A stretch of 64,000 nucleotides of DNA from Pedobacter sp. KBW06 (GTDB lineage: Bacteria > Bacteroidota > Bacteroidia > Sphingobacteriales > Sphingobacteriaceae): NCBI RefSeq assembly GCF_003852525.1, contig NZ_QAJL01000006.1, forward strand, positions 125,501 through 189,500, given 5' to 3'. How positions within the stretch are numbered: the first letter of the stretch is position 1; each line of letters starts with the position of its first letter. Below are positions 37,058 through 46,414 of this stretch, in pieces. A program made the translations under genes and the position numbers. The notes beneath the pieces were generated by a model. That model ran no database searches, had not been told where the DNA came from, and was given only the letters and a program-made list of their open reading frames with translations.

Positions 37058-37069
37058 GCAAACGATTGC
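37058..37069. promoter_or_regulatory. Imperfect LacI-type operator candidate
   Basis: GCAAACGATTGC combines one GCAAAC and one GATTGC half-site around a central CG. It is 256 bp from the perfect dyad in the same spacer and 141 bp upstream of the metallophosphoesterase start. Confidence 0.35.
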
Positions 37070-37313
37070 ACAATCTGGTTGTTGCATGCTAAAACCAAAA
37101 AAAGAAGATCATTTCAGGCTTTGGCTCCCGGTTCAACATGAGTTGCTTGACCAGGTCCTGTATCACCGGACCTGATTACTCAGATTTAACAAAAATCGTT
37201 TGATCGTTATTCCACATCGCTACTGACAAACAGGAATTTACTACCGATTCATCGATAGTTTACAAAATTGCGGGAATGACTTAACAGCTTAAACATGTAT
37301 GTACAATAATTTT

Positions 37314-37325
37314 GCAAACGTTTGC
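37314..37325. promoter_or_regulatory. Perfect LacI-type operator candidate
   Basis: GCAAACGTTTGC is a perfect 12-bp palindrome with a central CG step and matches the core of known LacI/PurR-family operators. No LacI-family gene is seen in this window, so the regulator would be encoded elsewhere. Confidence 0.5.
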
Positions 37326-37483
37326 GCTATGTTTATACCTATTTCTTATTATTTTTTTGACTTCGTTTAACCATCAGCAAAACCAAAGGTATCCATTTGA
37401 CATTGACATGGAATGCCACCGTTCCATGTCCTAAAAAAGTTCCGAAGACACCAAAGCGCGCAACCCATTACAAGGAGTCCTGA

Positions 37484-39769
37484 CTAATACCCTTGAGCCC
37501 TTTTTAAAACTACTGGATTGGATTTTACTCCTTGGATTTTCTCGTATAATTTCCAGGTATTGCTGTCGATCGTTTCTAAAGTCCAGCTTTTCATTGGATC
37601 TGTGAGCTGCTTTTTTACTAGACGGGGAAAAGCATTTGCTGCGCGGGCATCTTCCCATGTTCTGATAACTTTAAAAATGGCATCTTTCTGAGGACAGCTT
37701 TCCACATCTTTTTGACTCAACTTCAGACTGTAGGTTGTTCCAACCCCCACAGAAATTGCCTGTATGTGCTCGTATTGTTCCACCGTTGAACTGGCCGTGA
37801 TCGGAAAATTACCTCCCATTCCTACCGGAAAAAAATTGGCATAGGTGACATCGCGGAGATCTTTACCCTGACTCGTGCTGCTCCCCCATTCCCTGGTATC
37901 CACATCGTATAGATTTTTTCCTCCTCCAACATTCCAGATACTTTGGTAATGCCATGAACCTTCCGACAAGGTTGAGCCGGTAAACCGGATGTCCGGAATG
38001 CCATGTTTTGCAGCTCTTTCAAACATTTTGCGAAAGAAGCGCTTTGTCGAGTAGTAACCATGTCCATTATTGAACAAAAATTCCTGCCCGTCGAAATCAT
38101 AATAGCCTAAACCATTGATCTGGCAGGCATCTGCATAGTACTCCGCAATTTTATCCTGTAAACCCATATTTGGGATCAGCCCGTCATATCCGTAATCTAT
38201 GGTTACCTGAAGTTTATAAACCGTATCCTGAGCTTTATGGCTTGTTGCTGTGGTATTCCAGTATCCACGTTTTACTTTCAAAAGCCGATAAGGTTTTTTA
38301 TCGGAAACACCCAGATAATGGATCAGTTCTTTTCCTATTTTAATCATGTTCAGGCTTTTGACATGCCCTTCCCAGCTGCCAATTTCTTCTAAATGTGTTG
38401 GATCATCCACGATAATAATCGTATCAGCCGGGCTGATTCCATTCGCCAGCAAACGTTTTTGCTGGTAACACAGACTGTCACTTGGGATTGGGCTGGCATC
38501 TTTGGTACCGGGAGCCAGTGCATTTGAAATTGGTGTCCGTCCTATTGTAATTCCGTATTTGGCCGCCATTTCAGCAAACTCTTTCTGCGATTTATTGCCT
38601 GCAGTTAGCTTCAAAGGCTTTTTCTCAAAATTCTTTCCATCGATATAACCCTGATTCCCCCGGTCCGGTCTTAAAAAGCCCTGATCATATAAACTGATCG
38701 TTTTAAAACCCAATCTGGCAGTGTATGGTATGATACTGTCATACAATCCCCCATAGGTTAACGCGTCGGGTACAAATGCAGCAGGATCCTTTACCCATTT
38801 GCCATTTACTGTTGGATGAGGCAGCTTTTCGGACAACACAATCTGGTGGACCACATCCATCAATGCGGTACTGTCCGGACTCCCCCAAAGTGCAACGGAA
38901 GAACCGATATAATCTACACCTGGCAATGGTTCTACCTCAATATGGTTTGGAATGTTCGCAGACATATGTGGTATTAAGGAGTAAAACACCTCTCTTTTGA
39001 CAGACCTGTTCCTGGAATTATAGTGAATTGAGATTCTTCCTTTATTATCGACCACCGCACTATTACCATACAATATTCTGTAATACGGTTCCTTATGGGC
39101 ATAAAAAGCAACATCACTAATGCCGTTGCCACCAAGAGAAAACACCTGTCCTTCCTGCAAATGAGCAGGTAAAGGAAAACGTTTGGCATCTGGTGTATGA
39201 ATGAGGTATTGAAAGGGTGCGGCATCGGCGATCGTTTCGGAGGTACCACCAAGCGTGTTGTCGTTAAGCGCGAGCATACCAATGGCGTAATTGTTAACTT
39301 CGCTGGTATCGCGGGCCACCCCAATGATTTCACCAAACAGGTTGGTGATATTGGTATGATAGGTACCCCATTGAATGCCATCAATCCCTTTACGTGGACT
39401 CAGGGATTGTAAGGTCAGTTTAAAATATTTTTTTTGACTGACCAAGGAGATTTTGGCAACGGAACCGTTGGTATAGTTCAGGGTAATAGATTTAGTAGTC
39501 TTATTATAAGATGCTTTATAGGGTTTATAATAGACCTTTTTCCTGCTGTCGTAAAGAGACATCAAAGGGGAAGGTTTATCAGCAGGGCTAAATTCCCGGT
39601 TGGGGCTAACCGTAATGTTTTTCATACTGGTGATAAATCCCTTATTGTTAACCTGGATTTTAAAATAATTCGTACTGAAGCTCCATTGCGCCTGTGCGGA
39701 GAAATTGAAAACCAGCAGTAACAGCAGCAATTTTAAACTCCGGATTTTCTTTAATTTTATCAATTTCAT
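37484..39769 (-). CDS. Large secreted protein of uncharacterised family, glycosidase candidate (paralogue A)
   Basis: 761 aa from the ATG at 39769 (MKLIKLKKIRSLKLLLLLLV, then SAQAQ), which places a signal peptide at the start. I do not know the family name. The N-terminal ~280 residues are beta-rich (FKIQVNNKGFITSMKN, YAIGMLALNDNTLGG). A probable TIM-barrel part follows (YIGSSVALWGSPDS, GFKTISLYDQGFLRPD), interrupted by a small beta module (MIKIGKELIHYLGVSDKKPY, LLKVKRGYWNTT). Then come acidic motifs LGYYDFDGQEFLFNNGHGYY and GSTLSEGSWHYQSIWNVGGG that are strongly conserved in the paralogue at 40024-42579. DFDG and SEGSWHY are the best candidates for catalytic residues. A strong terminator lies upstream, so it may have its own promoter. 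Confidence 0.6.
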   Translation of the reverse strand: MKLIKLKKIRSLKLLLLLLVFNFSAQAQWSFSTNYFKIQVNNKGFITSMKNITVSPNREFSPADKPSPLMSLYDSRKKVYYKPYKASYNKTTKSITLNYTNGSVAKISLVSQKKYFKLTLQSLSPRKGIDGIQWGTYHTNITNLFGEIIGVARDTSEVNNYAIGMLALNDNTLGGTSETIADAAPFQYLIHTPDAKRFPLPAHLQEGQVFSLGGNGISDVAFYAHKEPYYRILYGNSAVVDNKGRISIHYNSRNRSVKREVFYSLIPHMSANIPNHIEVEPLPGVDYIGSSVALWGSPDSTALMDVVHQIVLSEKLPHPTVNGKWVKDPAAFVPDALTYGGLYDSIIPYTARLGFKTISLYDQGFLRPDRGNQGYIDGKNFEKKPLKLTAGNKSQKEFAEMAAKYGITIGRTPISNALAPGTKDASPIPSDSLCYQQKRLLANGISPADTIIIVDDPTHLEEIGSWEGHVKSLNMIKIGKELIHYLGVSDKKPYRLLKVKRGYWNTTATSHKAQDTVYKLQVTIDYGYDGLIPNMGLQDKIAEYYADACQINGLGYYDFDGQEFLFNNGHGYYSTKRFFRKMFERAAKHGIPDIRFTGSTLSEGSWHYQSIWNVGGGKNLYDVDTREWGSSTSQGKDLRDVTYANFFPVGMGGNFPITASSTVEQYEHIQAISVGVGTTYSLKLSQKDVESCPQKDAIFKVIRTWEDARAANAFPRLVKKQLTDPMKSWTLETIDSNTWKLYEKIQGVKSNPVVLKRAQGY

Positions 39770-39925
39770 TTGCTTTATACGGCATTTTATTTCCATCATG
39801 ATCAGTGACGGGAATAGTGACAGGAAGTAAACCACTCAAATAACCGGAATTTACAGCGCTTTTATCGATGCTAATTTGACCAATAACAGTTTTTTTTTGC
39901 CCGACAGACCTGGTTTGAATTAAAA

Positions 39926-39963
39926 TGCCAGGGCACCAATTCTAATGAATTGGTGCCCTGGCA
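39926..39963 (-). terminator. Strong rho-independent terminator, 17-bp perfect stem
   Basis: TGCCAGGGCACCAATTC (39926-39942), loop TAAT, GAATTGGTGCCCTGGCA (39947-39963). On the minus strand it is followed by TTTTAATTC. It lies ~60 bp after the stop of the 851-aa gene and ends the GH3-GH43-GH92 unit. Confidence 0.92.
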
Positions 39964-40023
39964 AGTTGTTCGAAAATAAATTCCGTTTATGAATTGATTT
40001 TGATTACTGTTTCATGAGCATCA

Positions 40024-42579
40024 TTATATCTTCTCGCCCTTTCCGATCGTATTCACAACCAGGTCAAGCCTGATTTTTTCATTCTCTTCCTGTAGCGCTC
40101 CTATTGTAATTTTCGATTGACCTTTTGACAAGATCAGGTTAGGCTCAGAGGAGAGCTCTTCCCTTTTTTTCCTGAATTTATCTGCTACATACATTGAATT
40201 CCCTTTCAGGATCACAAATTCACCATCAGCCAATTTGCGGTCAATGGAAACCTGTTTTCCGTTTGGCAGAACCATCCTGATTCCGTTAACCTGTACTCCT
40301 TTAGGCGTATGTACACGCACTGAAAATTCCAGCGGCTGCTGATCAAATTCATTATTGATCTGGTACGATTTGCCTGCTGTGGTGTAAGACTCATTGTCGA
40401 AACGGTTTTCACGAACCGGATACAGCATAAAGGATTTCTTCCCGGTTTGTTCCAGATGAAACTTATAATTCAGGTCTTTCAGTTTTTCTTTCAATGCTTT
40501 TGAAAAGTCCATTTCATTCCTCAGGTTTTCCCAGGTTCTATAGGCCTTAAAAATGGCTTCTTTCTCTCCGCAGTTTTCTACCGATTGTTCACTTAAACCC
40601 AGCATGTAATTTGCATCCCATCCGATTGACTTGGCCTGAAGATTTTCCGCATCATACATCGTCCATTCGCTGCCCAGATTGATGATTCCGAAGGTAGCCG
40701 GAAGGTAACTGCTTTGGAAAACATAGCGCATGTCTTTTCCTTCTATCCCCCATTTATTCTTTACAGGACTAAACATATGGTCTCCGCCACCAATATTACA
40801 TACACTCATGTAATGCCAGCTTCCTTCTCCAACAGCACTTCCCATTACTCGAAGAGACTTACCACCGTTTTTCTTGTAACTATCAAAAAGTCTGCGGAAA
40901 AAACGCTTAAACGAATATTCTCCATATCCCTGGTAGATGCAGCTTTCCAATCCATCAAAATCGATGTAATCCATGCCCCCGTCTGCAAGCCATTTCCCAT
41001 AAAAATCTCCATATACTTCCTGCAAATTCATATCCGGTGCAAATCCATGATAACAGTTGGGCTGAAGTTTTACGATGGTGGTCCCAGCGGCAAAAGATCC
41101 GCGTGTAGTGCCATGAAATCCACGTTTAACCTTCAGGAAGGTATAAGGCTTGGTTTCGCTGATTCCATTGTACTCAATCAGTTCCTTGCCGATCTTAAGT
41201 ACATTGGTATGGTTTCCTTCCCAGCCTCCGAATTCATTAAAGTACGCCCGGTCTGCAACGGTGATGATCGTATCTGCGGGCGTTAACGCTTTAGTGATTA
41301 CGGTACGCTGCATAATGGCCAGGCTATCGTTAGGCACCGGCGACACATCAGCATTGCGTCCCGGCTGTAAAAACTCGCAAAGGGTATGTAAGCCCCAGCT
41401 GATGCCATTTTTTTGCATCAATGCACCGAAATCGGGAATCGTCATTGCAGGTCTGGATTTAAAGCTGACCTTATTGTTAGCCCATCTGTTTACCCGGTCA
41501 GGATAATATTCTCCCCATCCTTCATCCTGAACTGATTTAAGGCCAAGGCGGTTCATATAATTCACCAGGCTGTCGTGCGAACCATGCCATGCGACATCAG
41601 GGCGATAAGCTTTGGGATCCTTAACCCATTTTCCGTTAACCTCAGGATGTGGAAGCCCCTCGTTCAACACAATGCGCTCTATTGTATTTAAGCCCAGCGA
41701 ATCCGGACAGGCATACAAAGCCATTGCAGAGCCGATAAATCCTGCATCTGTTGGCATCACAAGCTGATATCTTGCGGAATTTACTTTTCCATCCATATGT
41801 TCAGGGTAAACGGGGAAACGGATCATCTGTTCCTTCCTCCTATCCCTCGAATGCATGCATATCGTGGAACCAAATGTTGGCTCAAGGTGTGCTGCATTTC
41901 CATAATTCATCCGATAATACTCTTCCGGATGAGAATAGAACGCCACATCATTATGCCCATCTCCACCAATGGTAAATGTCTGGCCTTCTTTCAGGTGCGG
42001 AGGAAGCGGAAACTTTACCGGATCCGGTGAATGTATAAAATAATACATGAACGACATATCACCATCTGTAGGTGGGCCGCCTGTGGTGTTGTCATTTAGC
42101 CCAAGCATACCTATTGCAAAATTGTCATCTCTTACCACGCCGATCACATCGCCGATGGTTTTTGAAATATTGGTTTTATAAGGTCCCCAGATGATGTTAT
42201 CTATCTGCTCTTTTTTCGTAAGAGAAAGCAACTGGAACCTGAAGTATTCATTTTTCTGTTCTGCTTTCAACGTTGCCACTGCCCCGTTCTTAAAGTGGAG
42301 CAGGATGGTCTTGCTTTTCGCGTTATAGGCGGCTTTTACCGGATAGATATAGCCTTTGCTGTCGGAAAGGCTCATGAGTGCTGATGACAGGCCTTTGGGG
42401 TTGTATTCCTTATGGGTTCTGCTGTCTTTAATAGAGGTAATAAAGCCCCGGTTATCAATACCGATTGAAGAATAGCGATTTTTTAGATGGATGGTCTGGG
42501 CATGGGTCAGGATACCGGAACTGATGCCCATCATCAGGATAAGGGATATCCTGAGCAGCCGAATGCAATAATAATTCAT
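40024..42579 (-). CDS. Large secreted protein of uncharacterised family, glycosidase candidate (paralogue B)
   Basis: 851 aa with a signal peptide (MNYYCIRLLRISLILMMGIS, cleavage near THAQ). It is collinear with the protein at 37484-39769: GIDNRGFITSIKDSRTHKEY, FAIGMLGLNDNTTGGP, YIDFDGLESCIYQGYGEYSF, GSAVGEGSWHYMSVCNIGGG, and the same beta module (VLKIGKELIEYNGISETKPY). It has ~90 extra C-terminal residues (LEFSVRVHTPKGVQVNG, a beta-sandwich). I infer a new or unfamiliar glycoside hydrolase family with acidic residues in DFDG and GEGSWHY, but the function is unproven. It follows GH92 by 69 bp and ends the GH3-GH43-GH92 unit before the terminator. Confidence 0.6.
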   Translation of the reverse strand: MNYYCIRLLRISLILMMGISSGILTHAQTIHLKNRYSSIGIDNRGFITSIKDSRTHKEYNPKGLSSALMSLSDSKGYIYPVKAAYNAKSKTILLHFKNGAVATLKAEQKNEYFRFQLLSLTKKEQIDNIIWGPYKTNISKTIGDVIGVVRDDNFAIGMLGLNDNTTGGPPTDGDMSFMYYFIHSPDPVKFPLPPHLKEGQTFTIGGDGHNDVAFYSHPEEYYRMNYGNAAHLEPTFGSTICMHSRDRRKEQMIRFPVYPEHMDGKVNSARYQLVMPTDAGFIGSAMALYACPDSLGLNTIERIVLNEGLPHPEVNGKWVKDPKAYRPDVAWHGSHDSLVNYMNRLGLKSVQDEGWGEYYPDRVNRWANNKVSFKSRPAMTIPDFGALMQKNGISWGLHTLCEFLQPGRNADVSPVPNDSLAIMQRTVITKALTPADTIITVADRAYFNEFGGWEGNHTNVLKIGKELIEYNGISETKPYTFLKVKRGFHGTTRGSFAAGTTIVKLQPNCYHGFAPDMNLQEVYGDFYGKWLADGGMDYIDFDGLESCIYQGYGEYSFKRFFRRLFDSYKKNGGKSLRVMGSAVGEGSWHYMSVCNIGGGDHMFSPVKNKWGIEGKDMRYVFQSSYLPATFGIINLGSEWTMYDAENLQAKSIGWDANYMLGLSEQSVENCGEKEAIFKAYRTWENLRNEMDFSKALKEKLKDLNYKFHLEQTGKKSFMLYPVRENRFDNESYTTAGKSYQINNEFDQQPLEFSVRVHTPKGVQVNGIRMVLPNGKQVSIDRKLADGEFVILKGNSMYVADKFRKKREELSSEPNLILSKGQSKITIGALQEENEKIRLDLVVNTIGKGEKI

Positions 42580-42648
42580 AGTGTTAAGGTTTCTTTGCGA
42601 ATTTTCGCGGTTTCATTTATTTGTGTGTGTGGTGTTTGCTAGCTTAAA

Positions 42649-44667
42649 TTAATACTCCAGACAAAGTTCTCCTCCCTGTGTCAATGCGTTGTGATCTATC
42701 CTGAAATCGTTGATCTGACTGCCGTTAAAAGTGATCGATTTAATCTGATCATCCAATGAATGACGGTTGATCACCTTTATTTTTATTGCTTTTCCATTAA
42801 CCGGTCTGATCTCGATATGATCAAACAGTGGTGAGGTAATCTCATAAGACGGTTCGCCAACAACCAGGGGAAATAACCCCATGGCAGCGAAAGTGTACCA
42901 GCCGCTCATCGTTCCGTCATCTTCATCCATTTCAGGCAAAAAGCCAACCGGATCATTTTTAAATATTTTGCTATAAATCGGCTTCGCATATTCTGCGTTT
43001 CCACCGTAAAGGTGTTTAACCTCTCTGGTGAGCAGATTCCTTACCGTTTTCTGAGCAAGGTCAGGTCTGCCCAGGCGATTAAAAATAAAAGGCGCATGAA
43101 TCCCTACCTCATTTCCCTGATTATAGAAATGATGATCGAAATAATAGGCAAGTTCCTTTCCTAAACGCTCCTTTCCTTCAAATGTCAAAGTCATTCTATC
43201 CAGGTATTGTGGCAATGCCCATCGGTATTGCCATTTTGTGCCCTGATAAAGTCCACTGCTCCGCATTTTACCAAAAGAGGCATCCACATTTTTCAGATAA
43301 AGATTCCAAACTTCATCAAAGAGCTTTTTAGACTGTTCTCCATATTTTAGCGCATCCTTAGGTTTACCTTCAATTTCGGCAATCTTTCCCATCGCCCATA
43401 AGTCAATAGAAGCTTCCAGGACCTGATCCGGACGCTTCCTTTCCAGGCTGTCGGCTTCTCTTTTTAAGCCAGGATAAGCCAGAGGCAAATCAATATCCGT
43501 GATTCCTTTACGGTAAGCATCTAAGAGTACTGAGATGGTATGTTCGGTACGGACCGTTGGTGTAGATTCAAAGGCAGTAGCCCAGGGTTGTTTCCCATAT
43601 ACATATAAACGGGACAGCGACTTACACATTCCCCTCATACCCGGAGGATCCAATAGTGTGATCATTGGGAATTTGGTCCGGTAAGAATCCCACATCGACC
43701 ATGAGCTATAATAGGTAAAATCCTTAGCTTCCTGAATGGTGCCATCTGTGGCAAAAAAGCGCTGATCAGCGGAGGTCGTGTTTACAGGACTTAAAAAGAC
43801 ACGATATAAAGAAGTATAAAAAAGTATACGCTGTTCGTCAGTTCCTCCCGAAACCTTCACCCTTCCCAATAAGTCTTCCCATTGTTGCGCCGCCTGAGCT
43901 TTGACTTTATTAAAGCTCAGTTTACTGATCCGCCCGTTCTCCATAGCTGCCGTTTTGGTATCTATCGGCGACAATGCGATCCGGACTTCTACAGGAGCAC
44001 CATCCCCCATACCAAAAGAAAGTTCAAGCATCTTTTTTGTGCCGGATACTTTTTTAAAATCCCTGCTGGTGCTCAGGTTAAAATAAATTTTATACTTCCC
44101 TGCATCACAGGTCGTCCCCGCCCAGACATAACCTTTGAGCTCTCTAGCCGACACGATTTCGTAACCTGCATCATACACCGTATTGAATGCGGATCCCACA
44201 TTTAAGGTCATCAATGCCTCCTGCCCTTTCGGGTAATGGTATTTTTCAACAGCTACCTGCTGCGTAGCCGTAAATTCAGTGATCAGGCCATTGGTCAAAC
44301 CGGTTTTATAATAGCCCGGACTGGCAGACTCCGTTGTTTTCTGTATTTTTAATCCCAGATTTCCGGCGCAGGGCTTGATACTCAGGTTTCCTCCGTTTCC
44401 GCCGCAACCAATTCCTGATAAGCGGTTTACAGAAAATCCGGAGATCGAATCAACGGCAAAATCATAACCACTGTGACTTCTTGGTTTTGAATCAGGGCAA
44501 ATCCTGACCATCCCATAAGGGACACATGCAGCAGGATCTACCTGACCATTGTCGCCGCTTGTCCCCATGAAGAGGTTTACATATTTCCCTGTTTTTTGTG
44601 CATACAGCTGACTGCAGCTGCAAAGAAAAATGAAGATAAAGACGATTAAATTATTCCTTGTGTTCAT
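42649..44667 (-). CDS. Secreted GH92-family glycosidase, probable alpha-mannosidase
   Basis: 672 aa. The N-terminus has a signal with FIFLCSCSQLYAQ; a lipobox-like Cys leaves open whether it is a lipoprotein. The GH92 beta-sandwich opens with YVNLFMGTSGDNGQVDPAAC and VPYGMVRICPDSKPRSHSGY. The (alpha/alpha)6 domain contains WSMWDSYRTKFPMITLLDPP, NQGNEVGIHAPFIFNRLGRP and PEMDEDDGTMSGWYTFAAMG. Usual GH92 members read GNDDCGQMSAW at the last site; here EDDGTMSGW keeps the Asp pair and Met-Ser-x-Trp, but with changed neighbours. The calcium-dependent inverting family removes alpha-linked mannose, including mannose-1-phosphate in some cases. 13 bp after the GH43-CBM32 gene. The divergence may mean a different linkage or sugar. 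Confidence 0.88.
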   Translation of the reverse strand: MNTRNNLIVFIFIFLCSCSQLYAQKTGKYVNLFMGTSGDNGQVDPAACVPYGMVRICPDSKPRSHSGYDFAVDSISGFSVNRLSGIGCGGNGGNLSIKPCAGNLGLKIQKTTESASPGYYKTGLTNGLITEFTATQQVAVEKYHYPKGQEALMTLNVGSAFNTVYDAGYEIVSARELKGYVWAGTTCDAGKYKIYFNLSTSRDFKKVSGTKKMLELSFGMGDGAPVEVRIALSPIDTKTAAMENGRISKLSFNKVKAQAAQQWEDLLGRVKVSGGTDEQRILFYTSLYRVFLSPVNTTSADQRFFATDGTIQEAKDFTYYSSWSMWDSYRTKFPMITLLDPPGMRGMCKSLSRLYVYGKQPWATAFESTPTVRTEHTISVLLDAYRKGITDIDLPLAYPGLKREADSLERKRPDQVLEASIDLWAMGKIAEIEGKPKDALKYGEQSKKLFDEVWNLYLKNVDASFGKMRSSGLYQGTKWQYRWALPQYLDRMTLTFEGKERLGKELAYYFDHHFYNQGNEVGIHAPFIFNRLGRPDLAQKTVRNLLTREVKHLYGGNAEYAKPIYSKIFKNDPVGFLPEMDEDDGTMSGWYTFAAMGLFPLVVGEPSYEITSPLFDHIEIRPVNGKAIKIKVINRHSLDDQIKSITFNGSQINDFRIDHNALTQGGELCLEY

Positions 44668-44680
44668 TATAAATAATTGA

Positions 44681-46408
44681 TTATTGCGGAATACCCTGGG
44701 TTACTCCATTTTCATTAAAGGCATCTACTCTAAAAAAATAGGGAACATCCTTATTTAAGCCCCTGAGCTCCAGCGAAGGATTCCCATAAACCATTGCAGA
44801 TTGATACAATTTATTTTTGGTGTTTCCGAAATAAACCACATATCCTGTAGCTCCTTTGATTGCTTTCCAATCCAGGCGGGCATGACGGGTATCCTGAGCA
44901 TCTCTTTGTACCTGGCAAGTTTTCACCGCTTCCGGTAATCTGCCATTTCCCTTTCCAAAAACCCTTAAGCCTGAGATAGAAAAACTCCCGTCAGGTACCT
45001 GATGATTGATGATTTTCACATAACGGGCTTTAACCGCTTTACTCAGCACCTGATAATCATGGGTCACATCGGCTGTATTTGAGGATTGATCAATAATGCG
45101 CTGCCATTTCTTTCCATCTTCCGATACGGAAATGGTATACTGATAAGGTTTTAGGTGATCATTTGCTTTCAACTTAGCTCCTTCATCCGCAAAATTTACC
45201 TGGATCGCATGTATGGACGATGGTTTTTCCAGATCAATCTGCAGCCATTCCCCTTTGTTGCCGGTGGCAGCACTCCACCAGGTCCTGACTTCTTCATCAC
45301 AAGCCAATTCCGGCTGATTTGCGGAAAGCGCGGAAGAAGCAGAAACAGGTTTGTTATAGGATAATAACATCCAAGCCGGGAAAGTCGATTCCTTTTCAAA
45401 ATTCATCTTACGGTTAGGCATCAATGATGGATAATCCCCAAAAGCCGTATTACAATGCAGCTGTCCTTCCCGGTCGAAAAAGGCAGGGAACAATCCAACG
45501 CGACGTTCGAACATATGCCGTACGGAGATCGTCATGGTAGCCACATGCCAGTAATTGCCGTATTTGTCCTGAAATGTGCAGCCATGGCCGGCACCGTTGA
45601 TAAAACCACCTGGCTTATAAGAAAACGGACTGTTGGGCATATAGGTAAATGGACCTAATGGTTTTTCAGCAACATAAACTCCATCCCCATAGACCTTAAA
45701 CTCCGTTCCCGGAGAGGAATACTGAAGGTAATATTTGCCATTGTATTTGTTCATCCAGCTGCCTTCATTCCAGCCTTCCTTTCCTCCGTCGTTTCTTTCC
45801 CCCGCTTCTTCCCAGCCATATTCCTTAGACTTGTGTCCGATCAGGACTTTGGAACTGCCCAGGGTATCGAGTAAACGGGAGCGGTCCAGTTCCACTCCCC
45901 TGATCGGATCATGATTGGAACAGCCATAATAAAGATATACGCGGCCATCATCGTCTTTAAATAAAGCCGGGTCGGTCATGAAGACCTGGAATTTAGGATT
46001 ATAAACCTTCCAGTTGTCTTCCAGCGGATTCAGGTTATAATAAAGCTTCCTGGCACCTTTGGATGCCAGAAAAAACACCGTATCCCCAACCGTTTCAACG
46101 GTAGGCGCATAATCTTCTACCGGTAAAGTAGCCGATGGCCTGAAAGTCCATTGGAGCATATTGTCAGAGTACCAGTATCCACCCGACTTAGAGGCGTAGA
46201 GAAAGTATTTGTTTTTGTACAAATGTATCACCGGATCGGCCGCTTCCCGGTAAGAAGATGAATTGTCGTAACTGAACCGATAATTCAGGTTAAGCGGATT
46301 GCAGAAGGTCTGATTCTTTTGCTGCGCATTTGCAGGCGCTTGAACTGCCAGGCTAAAGAAGCCTAACAGGAAGATTATTTTATTTCTGATTAATTCTCTT
46401 TTTTTCAT
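44681..46408 (-). CDS. Secreted GH43-family enzyme with F5/8-type C (CBM32-like) and fibronectin-III domains
   Basis: 575 aa with a signal peptide (LGFFSLAVQAPANAQ). The five-bladed propeller begins with SSYREAADPVIHLYKNKYFL, whose Asp matches the GH43-type base; FMTDPALFKDDDGRVYLYYG gives the second Asp, and GWNEGSWMNKYNGKYYLQYS the acid Glu. Residues ~345-485 form a discoidin/CBM32-like beta-sandwich (TWWSAATGNKGEWLQIDLEK, YQYTISVSEDGKKW), and the last ~80 a fibronectin-III domain (KGATGYVVYFGN). It probably removes arabinose, xylose or galactose while being held to glycan by its discoidin domain. It is placed between GH3 (6 bp) and GH92 (13 bp). Confidence 0.9.
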   Translation of the reverse strand: MKKRELIRNKIIFLLGFFSLAVQAPANAQQKNQTFCNPLNLNYRFSYDNSSSYREAADPVIHLYKNKYFLYASKSGGYWYSDNMLQWTFRPSATLPVEDYAPTVETVGDTVFFLASKGARKLYYNLNPLEDNWKVYNPKFQVFMTDPALFKDDDGRVYLYYGCSNHDPIRGVELDRSRLLDTLGSSKVLIGHKSKEYGWEEAGERNDGGKEGWNEGSWMNKYNGKYYLQYSSPGTEFKVYGDGVYVAEKPLGPFTYMPNSPFSYKPGGFINGAGHGCTFQDKYGNYWHVATMTISVRHMFERRVGLFPAFFDREGQLHCNTAFGDYPSLMPNRKMNFEKESTFPAWMLLSYNKPVSASSALSANQPELACDEEVRTWWSAATGNKGEWLQIDLEKPSSIHAIQVNFADEGAKLKANDHLKPYQYTISVSEDGKKWQRIIDQSSNTADVTHDYQVLSKAVKARYVKIINHQVPDGSFSISGLRVFGKGNGRLPEAVKTCQVQRDAQDTRHARLDWKAIKGATGYVVYFGNTKNKLYQSAMVYGNPSLELRGLNKDVPYFFRVDAFNENGVTQGIPQ

Positions 46409-46414
46409 CCGATG

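Larger units (their letters stand above)
36918..37483. promoter_or_regulatory. Long intergenic spacer with LacI-type dyads
   Basis: 566 bp between the metallophosphoesterase start and the end of the next upstream gene. It contains two GCAAAC-type dyads (listed separately) and a 7-bp stem CAGGTCC/GGACCTG (37152-37158 and 37168-37174) without a T-tract. I see no gene here. Confidence 0.5.

Noticed and set aside
37152..37174. 7-bp stem CAGGTCC/GGACCTG as a terminator
   Set aside because: No T-tract on either strand and no gene ending nearby.
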